Positions 63,328 to 64,000 of a stretch of 64,000 nt of DNA are shown piece by piece; position 1 is the stretch's first letter; each line of letters opens with the position of its first letter. The translations under genes and the position numbers were made by a program. The stretch is from CAWIMX01 sp963792785 (GTDB taxonomy: Bacteria; Acidobacteriota; Vicinamibacteria; Vicinamibacterales; CAVVIG01), in NCBI GenBank assembly GCA_963792785.1, contig CAWBXO010000004.1, positions 868,001 through 932,000 of the forward strand, given 5' to 3'. Under the pieces are notes generated by a model that saw only the letters and a program-made list of their open reading frames with translations, was not told the origin of the DNA and did no database searches.

Positions 63328-64000
63328 ATGACACGGAACAAGTTCGCGACGGCGGTGTTCGCCGCCCTCGCCGCCCTGGTCGTGCTGCCCGGCGTGGCAC
63401 ACGCCCAGAGCGCCATCGCCGGCGTCGTCCGGGATACCTCGGGCGGCGTGCTGCCCGGCGTGACCGTCGAGGCGTCGAGCGACGTCCTCATCGAGAAAGT
63501 CCGCTCGGTCGTCAGTGACGGCTCGGGCCAGTACAAGATCGTCGACCTGCGCCCCGGCACCTACGTCGTCACCTTCACGCTGCCCGGCTTCCAGACCTTC
63601 CGGCGCGAGAACGTCGACCTGCCGTCCAGCTTTACGGCCACGATCAACGCCGAGATGCGCGTCGGCGCCCTCGAGGAATCGGTCACGGTCTCGGCCCAGT
63701 CGCCGATCGTCGACGTCCAGAGCGCCGTCCACACGCAGGTCCTCAACCGTGAGGCCCTCGACAGCATCCCGACCGGCAAGACGATTCAGGGCCTCGGCCA
63801 GCTGATCGTCGGCGTCAACCTGAGCCTGCCCGACACGGGCGGCGCCCGCGGCGCCCAGCAGACCTACATGTCCACCCACGGCATGTCGGCCTCCAACACC
63901 TCGGTGATGGTCGACGGCATGACGATCAACGGCCTCCAGTCGGACGGCGCCGTGCAGACCTACGTCAACACGGAGATGAGCCAGGAGGTCAGCTACCAGA
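63328..64000 (+). CDS. TonB-dependent receptor, Oar-like, copy 4, cut by the right window edge
   Basis: The first 224 residues of a fourth paralogue: signal peptide MTRNKFATAVFAALAALVVL, the regulatory-like domain and part of the plug (DSIPTGKTIQGLGQLIVGVN, ending MSQEVSYQ at the edge). Copy 3 and copy 4 differ in few bases over this region, mostly synonymous. The array may continue beyond the window. Confidence 0.9.
   Translation, partial: MTRNKFATAVFAALAALVVLPGVAHAQSAIAGVVRDTSGGVLPGVTVEASSDVLIEKVRSVVSDGSGQYKIVDLRPGTYVVTFTLPGFQTFRRENVDLPSSFTATINAEMRVGALEESVTVSAQSPIVDVQSAVHTQVLNREALDSIPTGKTIQGLGQLIVGVNLSLPDTGGARGAQQTYMSTHGMSASNTSVMVDGMTINGLQSDGAVQTYVNTEMSQEVSYQ

Overview
The window is a GC-rich bacterial chromosome segment, most likely from Acidobacteriota and perhaps the Vicinamibacteria. 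I infer this from the GC-rich code, the large Oar-like TonB-dependent receptors with an N-terminal carboxypeptidase-regulatory-like domain, the housekeeping gene order and a Gram-negative envelope gene set. No database search was possible, so the taxonomy is an inference.

From 1 to 25.7 kb nearly everything is on the minus strand and is information-processing or core metabolism. Read in the direction of transcription, one block runs TPR protein, LolB-like lipoprotein, ispE, tRNA-Gln, prs, rplY, pth, rpsF, rpsR, rplI, dnaB, alr, radA, PIN/TRAM protein, ispDF, gltX, rlmB. It is followed by tRNA-Thr, Tyr, Gly, Thr, tuf, rpmG, tRNA-Trp, secE, nusG, rplK, rplA, rplJ, rplL and rpoB, which is cut by the left edge. 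The stretch from radA to rpoB closely matches the Bacillus subtilis order, with a proteobacterial-style tRNA/tuf block inserted. From 25.7 to 29.4 kb a plus-strand group encodes a Trm112-like protein and LPS core/O-antigen functions (GT9 heptosyltransferase, O-antigen ligase, heptose-phosphate kinase). purH and a cold-shock gene diverge at 31 kb; the csp leader has a promoter followed by an intrinsic terminator.

From 32.6 to 43.9 kb lies a compact minus-strand complex I operon, nuoABCDEF-HJKLMN, with no room for nuoG or nuoI. It is followed by a PabB-PabC fusion, a very large protein joining an S46 peptidase, an alpha/beta-hydrolase and a PDZ domain, a YajQ protein, an AMP-dependent acyl-CoA ligase and a cyclase-family hydrolase. 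From 53.4 kb to the right edge there is a tandem array of four TonB-dependent receptor paralogues with near-identical N-terminal halves, each preceded by an intergenic region of about 290-370 bp; three of the four have a recognisable promoter.

The most unusual signal is between genes. Many junctions carry short-unit tandem repeats (7-9 bp units) or long imperfect palindromes built from them. The upstream stop codon is often itself part of the first repeat unit, and some repeats also supply start codons, Shine-Dalgarno-like motifs or N-terminal residues. Several distinct sequence families recur at unrelated loci. Second-tier oddities are an eight-cysteine insertion in RpoB, a Glu-to-Asp change at a key NuoM position, and four single-base frameshifts (rpoB twice, dnaB, one receptor), which look more like sequencing errors than biology.
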